A DNA stretch of 64,000 nucleotides, from assembly GCF_022179285.1 (NCBI RefSeq), contig NZ_BPQO01000017.1:81664-145663 (forward strand), given 5' to 3'. Every line of letters begins with the position of its first letter. Within the stretch, counting starts at the first letter, position 1. The stretch comes from Methylobacterium hispanicum (GTDB lineage Bacteria; Pseudomonadota; Alphaproteobacteria; Rhizobiales; Beijerinckiaceae). The notes under the pieces are model-generated. The model searched no databases. It was not told where the DNA came from and saw only the letters and a program-made list of their open reading frames with translations. The position numbers were made by a program, and so were the translations under genes. Below, one piece after another: positions 53,516-60,742 of the stretch.

Positions 53516-54118
53516 CTAGAGCGCCGGCCGCGCGCGTTGGCGACCGACGACGATCGTGTCCGCGTTCAGGAGGCCGCTCCCGTCGGTGCGGGCGAAGACG
53601 ACCACGTGGGCGCCGGGCACGAGAAGCGCCTTCTCACCGGGCCCGATCTGGGTCGTCGGCGTGTTTGCGGACAAGTCGAACTGCGTATCCCCCTCGGGAT
53701 TGTGCAGGCGGACCCTGACCGGATCGCGCCCGTCGCGCGTGACGACCCAGCCGGCCGTGAGGGTCGCGCCGGGCTTCGTGTCCCAGGGCTGGCGGCCGGC
53801 CTCGAAGCCGCGCTCCGACGGGGAGTAGATGACGACGCCCTCCACCGGCTCGCCGGGGGCCGAGAGGACGCTGAGATAGCTCTCGGGCTTGATGTCGCGC
53901 ACGACGCTCGCGTTGGCGATCAGCATGCGCGTCTTCGGGTTCATGTAGGCGGTGATCGTCCCACCGCCGTAGGGCCGCATCACCAGCGTGTCGTTGGTGC
54001 GCATCTCCACGGTGCCGCGCAGGCGGGCGAGGGGGTTGTCCGCCATGACCGAGCCCGCCAGGGCGGGCGAGAGGGCAGCGAGAAGGCCGGCGCAGAGGCC
54101 GGCGAGACGGTGTCGCAT
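53516..54118 (-). CDS. Exported protein of unknown function
   Basis: A 200-residue protein with a clear signal peptide (LAGLCAGLLAALSPALAGS, cleavage near residue 21-26). The mature part looks all-beta, with repeated short strands (LRGTVEMRTNDTLVMRPYGG, TITAYMNPKTRMLIANASVV, IKPESYLSVLSA), like small OB-type periplasmic proteins. No cysteine in a lipobox and no catalytic motif recognised. No functional link to its neighbours is visible. Confidence 0.75.
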   Translation of the reverse strand: MRHRLAGLCAGLLAALSPALAGSVMADNPLARLRGTVEMRTNDTLVMRPYGGGTITAYMNPKTRMLIANASVVRDIKPESYLSVLSAPGEPVEGVVIYSPSERGFEAGRQPWDTKPGATLTAGWVVTRDGRDPVRVRLHNPEGDTQFDLSANTPTTQIGPGEKALLVPGAHVVVFARTDGSGLLNADTIVVGRQRARPAL

Positions 54119-54193
54119 CGAGTCAGGCGCTCCCGGTGGCGCTGCCGCAACGTGCCTGTCCGGCGCCGGTTCCCGCCGGCTTCGCCGCGCACC

Positions 54194-55057
54194 TCAATGC
54201 GCCATCAGCACCGGCAGGTCGGCATGGGCCAGGAGATGGCTGGTCGGGCCGCCGAAGATCATCTGGCGCAGGCGGCTCTGGGTGTAGGCGCCCTTGATGA
54301 GCAGGTCGCAGCCGTAATCCCTGGCCTCGGCCAGGAAGGTCTCGCCGGGCGTGCGCCGCCCGGCCGCAAGCGCCCTGTGGTCGGCAGCGATCCCCTCGCA
54401 GGCGAGCGCCCGGGCAAGGTCCTCGGCGCTCGGTCCCGGCACGGTGCCGCCCTCGACGCTGAGGACGCGGACGCGCTCGGCCCTGTGCAGGAACGGCATC
54501 GCGAAGGCCACCGCCCGGGCGGTCTCGGTCGAGCCGTTCCAGGCGATCAGGATCGCCCGGCCGAGCTCCGTCGGCGCGGTCGGCGGCGCGAGCAGGATCG
54601 GGCGACCGCCCTCGAAGAGCGCGGTCTCGAAGGTCGCCATGCTGGGGGAGGTGTCCTGGGAGCCCGGCCGCCCGACGACCGTCATCGAGAACAGGCGGGC
54701 GTACTGGCCCAGGAAGCCGTCGCCGGCCGGCACGTCCTGGCGCCAGCGGTAGCGGGGCCCGGCGCCGGCCACGTTCTCGGGCACGCAGAGACCGTCGCGG
54801 GCGTGGCGGGGGATGCCGGCCCGGTCCATGAAGGCGACGAAGCGCCCGCCCGCCTCCTCGGCCTCGGCCCGGTCGGCCTCCTCGTCGCGCAGCCAGGTCA
54901 TGCCGCCGACCATGTCGACGGGCACGTACTCGGCGAGCGCCGGGCGCAGCGACACGCCCTCGATCAGGCTGCCGAAGCGCTGCGCCACGAGGCGCGTCGT
55001 CTCGAAGACGGAGGGCAGCGCGTCGTGCAGCGCCACGGGTACGAGCAGGGTCTTCAT
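54194..55057 (-). CDS. Universal stress protein, UspA family
   Basis: A 287-residue protein starting MKTLLVPVALHDALPSV, with a degenerate first Usp half and a better second half (RAILIAWNGSTETARAVAFA, then LLIKGAYTQSRLRQMIFGGP and HADLPVLMAH), the usual tandem layout. The final G-x2-G-x(9)-G-S/T type nucleotide motif is only partly kept. Cytoplasmic. The trigger and role are not evident from neighbours. Confidence 0.85.
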   Translation of the reverse strand: MKTLLVPVALHDALPSVFETTRLVAQRFGSLIEGVSLRPALAEYVPVDMVGGMTWLRDEEADRAEAEEAGGRFVAFMDRAGIPRHARDGLCVPENVAGAGPRYRWRQDVPAGDGFLGQYARLFSMTVVGRPGSQDTSPSMATFETALFEGGRPILLAPPTAPTELGRAILIAWNGSTETARAVAFAMPFLHRAERVRVLSVEGGTVPGPSAEDLARALACEGIAADHRALAAGRRTPGETFLAEARDYGCDLLIKGAYTQSRLRQMIFGGPTSHLLAHADLPVLMAH

Positions 55058-55094
55058 GGCCGGGTCCTCAAGCCTGCGGCGTTCGGGCCGGAGG

Positions 55095-56228
55095 CTAGTG
55101 CGGTTCCGGCCCGCGGAAAACAGAGGTCCCGCGACCGCGCACAAGGTTTGGGATCCGGCCCGCCCCGCCGGGCGCCGGGTCGAGGCGGGCGCGGAGCGCG
55201 CGGGTCGCCGGGCGCTCGACGAGACGGTAGGTCAGGACCGCCGCCGCGACGCTCAAGGCGATCATCAGCGCGCCCACGCCCCAGGCGCCGAGCGGCGCGG
55301 CCGGCCCGGCGCGCGCCACGCCCTCCCGGACCGCCCGCAGGCAGAAGGGATGGACGAGGTAGAGCGCGTAGGACGCGTCGCCGAGCCGGGAGAGCGGGCC
55401 GATCCAGGCCGGATCCCAAACCTTGTGCGCGGGGCGGGGGTCCCCGAGAGCGAAGGCGGCGACGAGACAGGCCGCGGGAAGTCCGGCCAGGAGCGGGCGC
55501 GCGAACCCCGCGACCTCGCCGCCGCCGACGAGGGCGAGCCCGCAGATGCCGGCCGCCGCGAGCGCGAGCCGCGCCGGCGGGGCGAGCCGGAGCCCCGCCT
55601 CCCATATGAGGGCGACGGCGGCGCCGAACAGGAATTCGAGCACGATCGGATCCGACCAGAACCGGAGCGCCGCCGCCGCCGGTTCCGCCAGCCGACCGTA
55701 CAGCACGAGCCCCGCCAAGGCGGCGCCGGTCCAGGCGACCGCGGCGCGCCGTCCGCGCCCCAGGCAGAGCGCGAAGAGGGCGTAGAACAGCATCTCGTAG
55801 TTCAGCGTCCAGCCGAGCCCGTAGAGGGGCTGCAGGCTGCCGTCCGGGCGGGCCGCCGGCCAGAACAGGAACGAGGCGGCGAGATAGGCGGGGTCCCCCG
55901 CCGCGGCCCCGGCATCGCCGAGGCCGCGCGGCAGGACGAGCGCCACGGCGAGGTAGGCGAGGGTGACGAGCCAGTAGAGCGGCACCACTCGGGCGACCCG
56001 GTGCGCGAGGAAGCGGCGCCTTCCGCCGGGACCCTCGTAGGCCGGCCCGGTGGCGTGGACGATGATGAAGCCGGAGATCGCGAAGAACACGTCCACGCCC
56101 GCCCACAAGGGCAGCTGCGCGAGCGCGTCCGCACCGAGGCCGAGCGCCGCCAACTCGTGCCGCAGGTGGTGCAGGACGACCATCAGGGCCGCGGCTCCGC
56201 GCAGGACCTGTATCCCGTGAAGTCTCAT
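55095..56228 (-). CDS. Acyltransferase 3 family membrane protein
   Basis: A 377-residue, roughly ten-helix protein of the OafA/NodX/exopolysaccharide acyltransferase family: GIQVLRGAAALMVVLHHL, the catalytic-region GVDVFFAISGFIIV, then TLNYEMLFYALFA and LGDASYALYLVHPF. It probably transfers an acyl group to a surface sugar. A 26-bp perfect inverted repeat lies inside the gene: one arm encodes AHKVWDPA in a loop before LGDASYALYLVHP, the other encodes IPNLV in the C-terminal tail. The tail may therefore be a repeat-derived extension. Start at 56228. Confidence 0.87.
   Translation of the reverse strand: MRLHGIQVLRGAAALMVVLHHLRHELAALGLGADALAQLPLWAGVDVFFAISGFIIVHATGPAYEGPGGRRRFLAHRVARVVPLYWLVTLAYLAVALVLPRGLGDAGAAAGDPAYLAASFLFWPAARPDGSLQPLYGLGWTLNYEMLFYALFALCLGRGRRAAVAWTGAALAGLVLYGRLAEPAAAALRFWSDPIVLEFLFGAAVALIWEAGLRLAPPARLALAAAGICGLALVGGGEVAGFARPLLAGLPAACLVAAFALGDPRPAHKVWDPAWIGPLSRLGDASYALYLVHPFCLRAVREGVARAGPAAPLGAWGVGALMIALSVAAAVLTYRLVERPATRALRARLDPAPGGAGRIPNLVRGRGTSVFRGPEPH
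55135..55160 (+). repeat. Arm 1 of a 26-bp perfect inverted repeat
   Basis: Contains GCACAAGGTTTGGGATCC. It is identical to the reverse complement of 55407-55432; 246 bases separate the arms. Both arms are within the acyltransferase coding sequence. No transposase or terminal target duplication is seen. Confidence 0.9.
55407..55432 (-). repeat. Arm 2 of the 26-bp inverted repeat
   Basis: Exact reverse complement of 55135-55160. It encodes AHKVWDPA in the acyltransferase frame, in a loop that is variable in this family. Confidence 0.9.
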
Positions 56229-56403
56229 CTCAATCCCCGCACGACCCACCGGAACAAGATGAAAATCCTCCGCGCGAGCCAGGAACAAAGCCGCAGAACC
56301 TCCGTTCTAGGCGAGAAGCGAAGCCGTCATTCCGGACGGCTCCAGACCGCGCCGCCGTATGCAGGCCGGTCACCGCCCAGTTTGTCTTTATTCGAGGTTT
56401 GCG

Positions 56404-57102
56404 ATGTTCAAGACGTATGCTGCCGCCACCGCGCTCATGGTCGCGGTCTCCGCCCCCGCAATGGCGCAGGGCATGATGGACTACCGCGTCCAGGCCATGC
56501 AGGCGAACGCCTTCGAGATCCAGGCTGGCCAGATGGCGCTGGCCAAGTCCCGTAACCCGCAGGTCCGCGCCTACGCCAAGGAGGCGGTCCGCGATCACCG
56601 CGCCGCCAACAACGCCCTCATGGGCGGCGACATGAACGGCCCGATGGCCGGCCCGGGCGGCCTGATCGGCGCGCCCCTGGCGGTCGCGGGCGGCGCGGTC
56701 GGCGCGGCCACGGGCGCGGCGGCCGGCGTGGTCGGCGGCACCCTCCAGGGCGGTCCGGTGGGCGGCCTCGAGGGCCTCGGCAGCGGCGCGGCCCGCGGTG
56801 CTGCGGTCGGCAGCCGCGTCGGCGGCATGGACGTCGACACCACGGCCGGCACGATGGTGCAGCCGAGCCCCGAGCAGCAGGCGATGCTGGCCGAGCTCTC
56901 CGCCACCCCGGCCGGCCCGCGCTTCGATCGTCTCTACGTCAGCCAGCAGCTGCGGTCGCATCAGATGGCCATCGGCATGACGCAGGCCTACGCCTCCTCG
57001 GGCCCGAACCCGGCGCTGCGCGCCTACGCCCAGCAGGCGCTTCCGGTCTACCAGCACCACTATCAGGAGGCCCAGCGTCTCCCGGGCGCCCGCTCGATGT
57101 AA
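56404..57102 (+). CDS. Exported DUF4142-like protein with Gly/Ala-rich insert
   Basis: A 232-residue protein with a signal peptide (AAATALMVAVSAPAMAQG). The mature N-terminal helix (DYRVQAMQANAFEIQAGQMA, KSRNPQVRAYAKEAVRDHRA) and the C-terminal helices (FDRLYVSQQLRSHQMAIGM, NPALRAYAQQALPVYQHHY) match the split ferritin-like DUF4142 domain. Between them, residues about 75-140 are a Gly/Ala-rich insert with AVGAATGAAAGVVGGT-type spacing, able to form a glycine-zipper membrane segment. Periplasmic, function unknown. Confidence 0.8.
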   Translation: MFKTYAAATALMVAVSAPAMAQGMMDYRVQAMQANAFEIQAGQMALAKSRNPQVRAYAKEAVRDHRAANNALMGGDMNGPMAGPGGLIGAPLAVAGGAVGAATGAAAGVVGGTLQGGPVGGLEGLGSGAARGAAVGSRVGGMDVDTTAGTMVQPSPEQQAMLAELSATPAGPRFDRLYVSQQLRSHQMAIGMTQAYASSGPNPALRAYAQQALPVYQHHYQEAQRLPGARSM

Positions 57103-57150
57103 TGATACGGCGCCCCGGCCTCCGGGCCGGGGATCGCTTCGGACTGCGCG

Positions 57151-57186
57151 AGAGCGGCGGGCGGCAGCGCCCGCCGCTCTTCGTTT
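57151..57186 (+). terminator. Strong hairpin terminator after the DUF4142 gene
   Basis: Perfect 13-bp stem (57151-57163 with 57168-57180), loop GCAG, followed by TCGTTT. It begins 49 bases after the stop. A second stem (CCCCGGCC/GGCCGGGG) precedes it at about 57113-57132. Confidence 0.7.
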
Positions 57187-57236
57187 GCGCCGCCGGAGTT
57201 TGCGCAGCCGGGTCGCCCGTGATGCGTGAGAGACGT

Positions 57237-57268
57237 GGCCCGCCCCCCCGGCTCGGAGGAGGCGGGCC
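57237..57268 (-). terminator. Hairpin after the carbonic anhydrase gene
   Basis: Arms GGCCCGCC and GGCGGGCC with a long loop, 8 bases after the minus-strand stop at 57276. No T tract is seen in the minus direction. Confidence 0.45.
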
Positions 57269-57275
57269 CGGTGCT

Positions 57276-57941
57276 TCAGTTGCAGCTCATCATCGCGGCG
57301 GGGCGAATCGCCTGCCCGCTCGCATCGGCGGCGGGCGTGAAATCGCCGGTCTCGGGATCGCGGACCAGCAGCTGGCCCGAGGCCACGCCGAAATGCGCGC
57401 CGTGGAGCTGGACCTTGCCCGCATCGACCCGCTCCTTGATGAACGGGAAGGTCAGCAGGTTCTCGATGCTCTGGCTCACCATCGCGTGCTCCAGGCGGGT
57501 GAGATAGTCGGGGGCCGAGGAATCGCCCGCCTTCGCCTCGGCGGGGGCCACCAGCGAGACCCACTTGCCGATGAAGTTGCCGGGCGAGAGCGGCTCGGCC
57601 TTGTTGGCGAAGGCCTTGATGCCGCCGCAGGTGGCGTGGCCCAGCACGACGATGTGCTTCACCTCCAGCGCCTGCACGGCGAACTCGATGGCCGCCGAGG
57701 TGCCGTGGTACTCGCCGCCGGTCTCGTAGATCGGCACGATGTTGGCGACGTTGCGGATGACGAAGAGCTCGCCCGGGCCGGCGTCGAAGATCGCCTCGGG
57801 CGCCACGCGGCTGTCGCAGCAGCTGATCACCAGCACCTCGGGGGCCTGGCTCGTGGCGAGCTGCTTGAAGCGGCGGCTCTCCTGCGGAAAGCGATCCGAG
57901 AGGAAGGACCGGTAACCCGCGGTCAGGGCTTCGGGGAACAT
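57276..57941 (-). CDS. Beta-class carbonic anhydrase
   Basis: Interconverts CO2 and bicarbonate. The 221-residue protein has the beta-class zinc site: Cys41, Asp43 and Arg45 in ISCCDSRVAPE, and the HxxC pair in VVLGHATCGGIKA, with VIRNVANIVP between them. An AGGAGA ribosome site precedes the ATG at 57941. Upstream in-frame codons are not used. Bicarbonate supply for carboxylases is the usual role. Confidence 0.95.
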   Translation of the reverse strand: MFPEALTAGYRSFLSDRFPQESRRFKQLATSQAPEVLVISCCDSRVAPEAIFDAGPGELFVIRNVANIVPIYETGGEYHGTSAAIEFAVQALEVKHIVVLGHATCGGIKAFANKAEPLSPGNFIGKWVSLVAPAEAKAGDSSAPDYLTRLEHAMVSQSIENLLTFPFIKERVDAGKVQLHGAHFGVASGQLLVRDPETGDFTPAADASGQAIRPAAMMSCN

Positions 57942-58000
57942 GGTGTCTCCTGCGTACGGAAGGATCGGCCGGGTCGGCATGCGCCGCGGGACCTGCCGGC

Positions 58001-58507
58001 TCAGGCATCCCGCCATGACAGAACGACGGGATCGTCAGGAATCATCCCAGAAGCCACCCGGCGCGCCAAGTCTGCAAGTCCGGCCGGTTCGATGTGTTCC
58101 TCGGTCGCGCACAATTCACTGACGCTCCACCAGCGCGTGCCGAGGACCGGATTGTCCTCCGTCTCGGCGAGGCGACTGGTATCGACCGCCGCGTCGGGCA
58201 GTCGGACGAGGAAGTAGCGCTCGCGCGCGTCCCGCCCCTGCTGGAAGAGGCGGAACGGCCCGTCGCAGGCGGCGATCTGCGGCCCGATCTCGGTCTCGCG
58301 GCCGATCTCCTCGACGAGTTCGCGCCGACAGGCCTCGAGGTGGCTCTCGCCCGCCTCCAGCCCACCGCCGGGCATGAACCAGAAGACCTTCGGCGTCCCG
58401 TCCGGGTTGCGGGCATGCACCGACTGGTAGGCGATGAGAAGCAGCCGGTCGTCGGGATCGAAGACCAGGGCGCGGGCGATGTGGCGGATCGGCAGGGTAT
58501 CGCTCAT
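58001..58507 (-). CDS. Nudix hydrolase
   Basis: A 168-residue single-domain protein with a complete Nudix box G-x5-E-x7-R-E-L-x-E-E-x-G (GLEAGESHLEACRRELVEEI then G). IRHIARALVFDPDDRLLLIA and VFWFMPGGGLEAGE are typical of the mutT-like group. Substrate not predictable. It is 60 bases from the carbonic anhydrase start and 10 bases after the DUF429 gene in the same direction. Confidence 0.92.
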   Translation of the reverse strand: MSDTLPIRHIARALVFDPDDRLLLIAYQSVHARNPDGTPKVFWFMPGGGLEAGESHLEACRRELVEEIGRETEIGPQIAACDGPFRLFQQGRDARERYFLVRLPDAAVDTSRLAETEDNPVLGTRWWSVSELCATEEHIEPAGLADLARRVASGMIPDDPVVLSWRDA

Positions 58508-58516
58508 GGGGTCTCC

Positions 58517-59284
58517 TTAGCAGGATCGGGCCGGGCGCTCATCGGAAGTGCGCCGAGCCGGCGCCCAGATCACGACGGGCAGGCCGTGCGCGTCGTGCTC
58601 GAACGGGTCCGGCAGCGGGCGGGCGCGCCCCGTCAGGATGTCGCGCGCGACGACGAGCCCCGCCAGGGCGTCGAGGTGGTCGTCCGGGCCGACGCCGCGG
58701 GGCGGCTCCCGGACCAGCGCCTCCGGCAGCCCCGCCGCCAGCAGAAGGTCTCGGCGCGCCGCGAGCCCCGCCCGGCGCTCCGCTCCCTTCTTGCCCGCTT
58801 CGAGCGGGAGGCCGCCGTTGAGGCAGCGGAAGGCGATCTCGGGATGGACCTCGTGAAGGCGCGCGCGCAGGTCCGGACGCGCGCGCAGCAATGCGTCGAC
58901 CGCGCGGATGGCGGGCGCGATGTTCCAGCACTGGATCGAGGGCGCGCGGGGCGGATCGCTGTCGCGGCGGGAGAGGGCCTTGGCGCTCTCGTAGTCGGGT
59001 GCGTAGACCGCGGCGCGCGGCGGCACCGGGAAGACGCTGGCGCAACCGCGGGCCCCGAGCAGCGCGCGGGCGGCCCGGTCGGCGGAGCGCCCGCCGCCGA
59101 GGCTGCGCTCGGGGAGACCGATCGGGATGTCGATGCCGACGCGGAGCGGCGCCTCGGGCCCGTCGAGCACCTCCGCGACGGTGGCGAAGAGGCCGGCGCG
59201 GTGGCGCGCCGGGTCGTCGAGGTCGAGCAGCACGCCCGCCCAGGCGCCGCGACAGCCGTCGAGCCCCGCGATCCAGCGCGCCAA
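58517..59284 (-). CDS. DUF429 protein
   Basis: The DUF429 core is clear: WIAGLDGCRGAWAGVLLDL, VGIDIPIGLPE, RAARALLGARGCASVFPVPP and HEVHPEIAFRCLNGG, with a late DDHLDALAGLVVA. The acidic residues in these motifs suggest an RNase H-like fold and have led to nuclease predictions. The best start is the TTG at 59284, with GGGAGGGAC 5 bases upstream, giving 255 residues; upstream in-frame ATGs would run through the promoter of the divergent lyase gene. Confidence 0.85.
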   Translation of the reverse strand: MARWIAGLDGCRGAWAGVLLDLDDPARHRAGLFATVAEVLDGPEAPLRVGIDIPIGLPERSLGGGRSADRAARALLGARGCASVFPVPPRAAVYAPDYESAKALSRRDSDPPRAPSIQCWNIAPAIRAVDALLRARPDLRARLHEVHPEIAFRCLNGGLPLEAGKKGAERRAGLAARRDLLLAAGLPEALVREPPRGVGPDDHLDALAGLVVARDILTGRARPLPDPFEHDAHGLPVVIWAPARRTSDERPARSC

Positions 59285-59360
59285 GCTGTCCCTCCCGCCT
59301 TGTCTCGGTCCCGCCGTAGCGGTATCGGCCGGACGATTCCAGAGCGCTCGGGGACCCGCC

Positions 59361-60245
59361 ATGACCGAGATCCGCCCGCGCCGCAGCGTCCTCTCCATGC
59401 CGGGTTCGAACGCCCGCGCCCTGGAGAAGGCCGGCGGCCTGCCCTGCGACGTCGTGCTGATCGATCTCGAGGACGCGGTCGCGCCCGAGGCCAAGGGCGA
59501 GGCCCGTGCCCGGGTCGCCGCCGCGGTCTCGGAGAGGCGCTTCGGCCCGCGCGAGGTGGTGGTGCGGATCAACCCGCTCGACGGCGATCACGGCGAGGAC
59601 GACCTCGCGGCGCTCGCGCCCGCCGTCCCGGACGGGATCCTGGTGCCGAAGGTGACCGGCCCGGAGGCGCTGGTCGTGGTCGGCTCGCGCCTGCGCCGCC
59701 TGAAGGCGCAGCCCGGCATCCGGATCTGGGCGATGATCGAGAGCCCGCTCGCGATCCTCAACCTCGCCGACATCGCGAGCGCGGCCCGCGACGTGGACGT
59801 GCGGCTCGCCGGCCTCGTGGTGGGCCCGAACGACCTCGCCAAGGCGGCGCGGATGCGCCTCGCGCCGGGACGCGCCGCGCTGATGCCCTGGCTGATGGGC
59901 GTGATCGCGGCCGCCCGCGCCTACGAGATCGACGCGATCGACGGCATCTACAACGCCTTCACGGACGCGGAGGGCTTCGCGGCCGAGTGTGCCCAGGGGC
60001 GCGCGCTCGGCTTCGACGGCAAGATGCTGGTCCATCCGGACCAGATCGCGGCGGCCAACGCGGCCTTCGGCCCCGCCCCGGAGGAGATCGCGGAGGCCGA
60101 GGCGCTGATCGCCGCCTTCGCCGCGCCGGAGAACCGGGGCCGCGGGGCGATCGCCTTCCGGGGCCGCATGGTCGAGCGCCTGCACGCCGAGGAGGCGCGC
60201 CGGGTGCTGACCCTCTCCGAGGCGATCACCCGGCAGGGCGCATGA
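59361..60245 (+). CDS. HpcH/HpaI aldolase (CitE-like CoA-ester lyase)
   Basis: A 294-residue TIM-barrel protein of the CitE/malyl-CoA lyase family: RRSVLSMPGSNARALEKA, VVLIDLEDAVAPEAK, VVVRINPLDG, IWAMIESPLAILNL, VVGPNDLAKA and GFDGKMLVHPDQIAAAN. Metal-binding Glu and Asp residues are in place. Likely substrates are malyl-, methylmalyl- or citramalyl-CoA type esters; which one cannot be told. Not next to serine-cycle genes. Its stop overlaps the dut start (ATGA). Confidence 0.9.
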   Translation: MTEIRPRRSVLSMPGSNARALEKAGGLPCDVVLIDLEDAVAPEAKGEARARVAAAVSERRFGPREVVVRINPLDGDHGEDDLAALAPAVPDGILVPKVTGPEALVVVGSRLRRLKAQPGIRIWAMIESPLAILNLADIASAARDVDVRLAGLVVGPNDLAKAARMRLAPGRAALMPWLMGVIAAARAYEIDAIDGIYNAFTDAEGFAAECAQGRALGFDGKMLVHPDQIAAANAAFGPAPEEIAEAEALIAAFAAPENRGRGAIAFRGRMVERLHAEEARRVLTLSEAITRQGA

Positions 60246-60736
60246 GCCCGGGGGCGGATGGGGGCGCGGACCTGCCGGAGGTCGGCATCCGCCTCCTCGA
60301 CCCGCGGCTCCCCGGCTGGGGCTTCCCGCACTGGGGCTCGGCGGGGGCGGCCGGGCTCGACCTCTTCGCCTGCCTCGATGCGCCCCTCCTGCTCGCGCCG
60401 CAGGCGCGGCCCGCGCTGGTCCCGGCGGGCTTCAGCGTGCGGATCCGCGATCCCGGCTGGTGCGGCCTGGTCCTGCCGCGCTCCGGCCGCGGCCACCGCG
60501 ACGGGCTGGTGATGGGCAACGGCACCGGCGTGATCGACGCTGACTACGAGGGCCCGCTCCTGATCTCGGCCTGGAACCGGAATCCGGACGGCGCGCCGGT
60601 CCGGATCGAGCCCGGCGAGCGCATCGCCCAGATGGTGTTCACCCGGGTCGCGCGGCCGCGCCTCACGGTGGAGACGGACGACGCCCGGCCGGGCTCGGCC
60701 CGCGGCGGCGGCGGCTTCGGGTCGAGCGGGCGCTGA
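60242..60736 (+). CDS. dut: dUTP diphosphatase
   Basis: Hydrolyses dUTP to dUMP, keeping uracil out of DNA. The 164-residue trimeric-type dUTPase has motif 1 AGAAGLDLFAC, motif 2 LPRSG, motif 3 NGTGVIDADYEGPL, motif 4 PGERIAQMVF and the Gly-rich motif 5 RGGGGFGSSG at the C-terminus. Translationally coupled to the upstream lyase gene. Confidence 0.93.
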   Translation: MSPGADGGADLPEVGIRLLDPRLPGWGFPHWGSAGAAGLDLFACLDAPLLLAPQARPALVPAGFSVRIRDPGWCGLVLPRSGRGHRDGLVMGNGTGVIDADYEGPLLISAWNRNPDGAPVRIEPGERIAQMVFTRVARPRLTVETDDARPGSARGGGGFGSSGR

Positions 60737-60742
60737 GGCCCC

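Noticed and set aside
54194..57941. Possible genomic island from the mixed genes and the inverted repeat
   Set aside because: No integrase, tRNA gene, transposase or base-composition shift accompanies them; all genes share the local codon bias.
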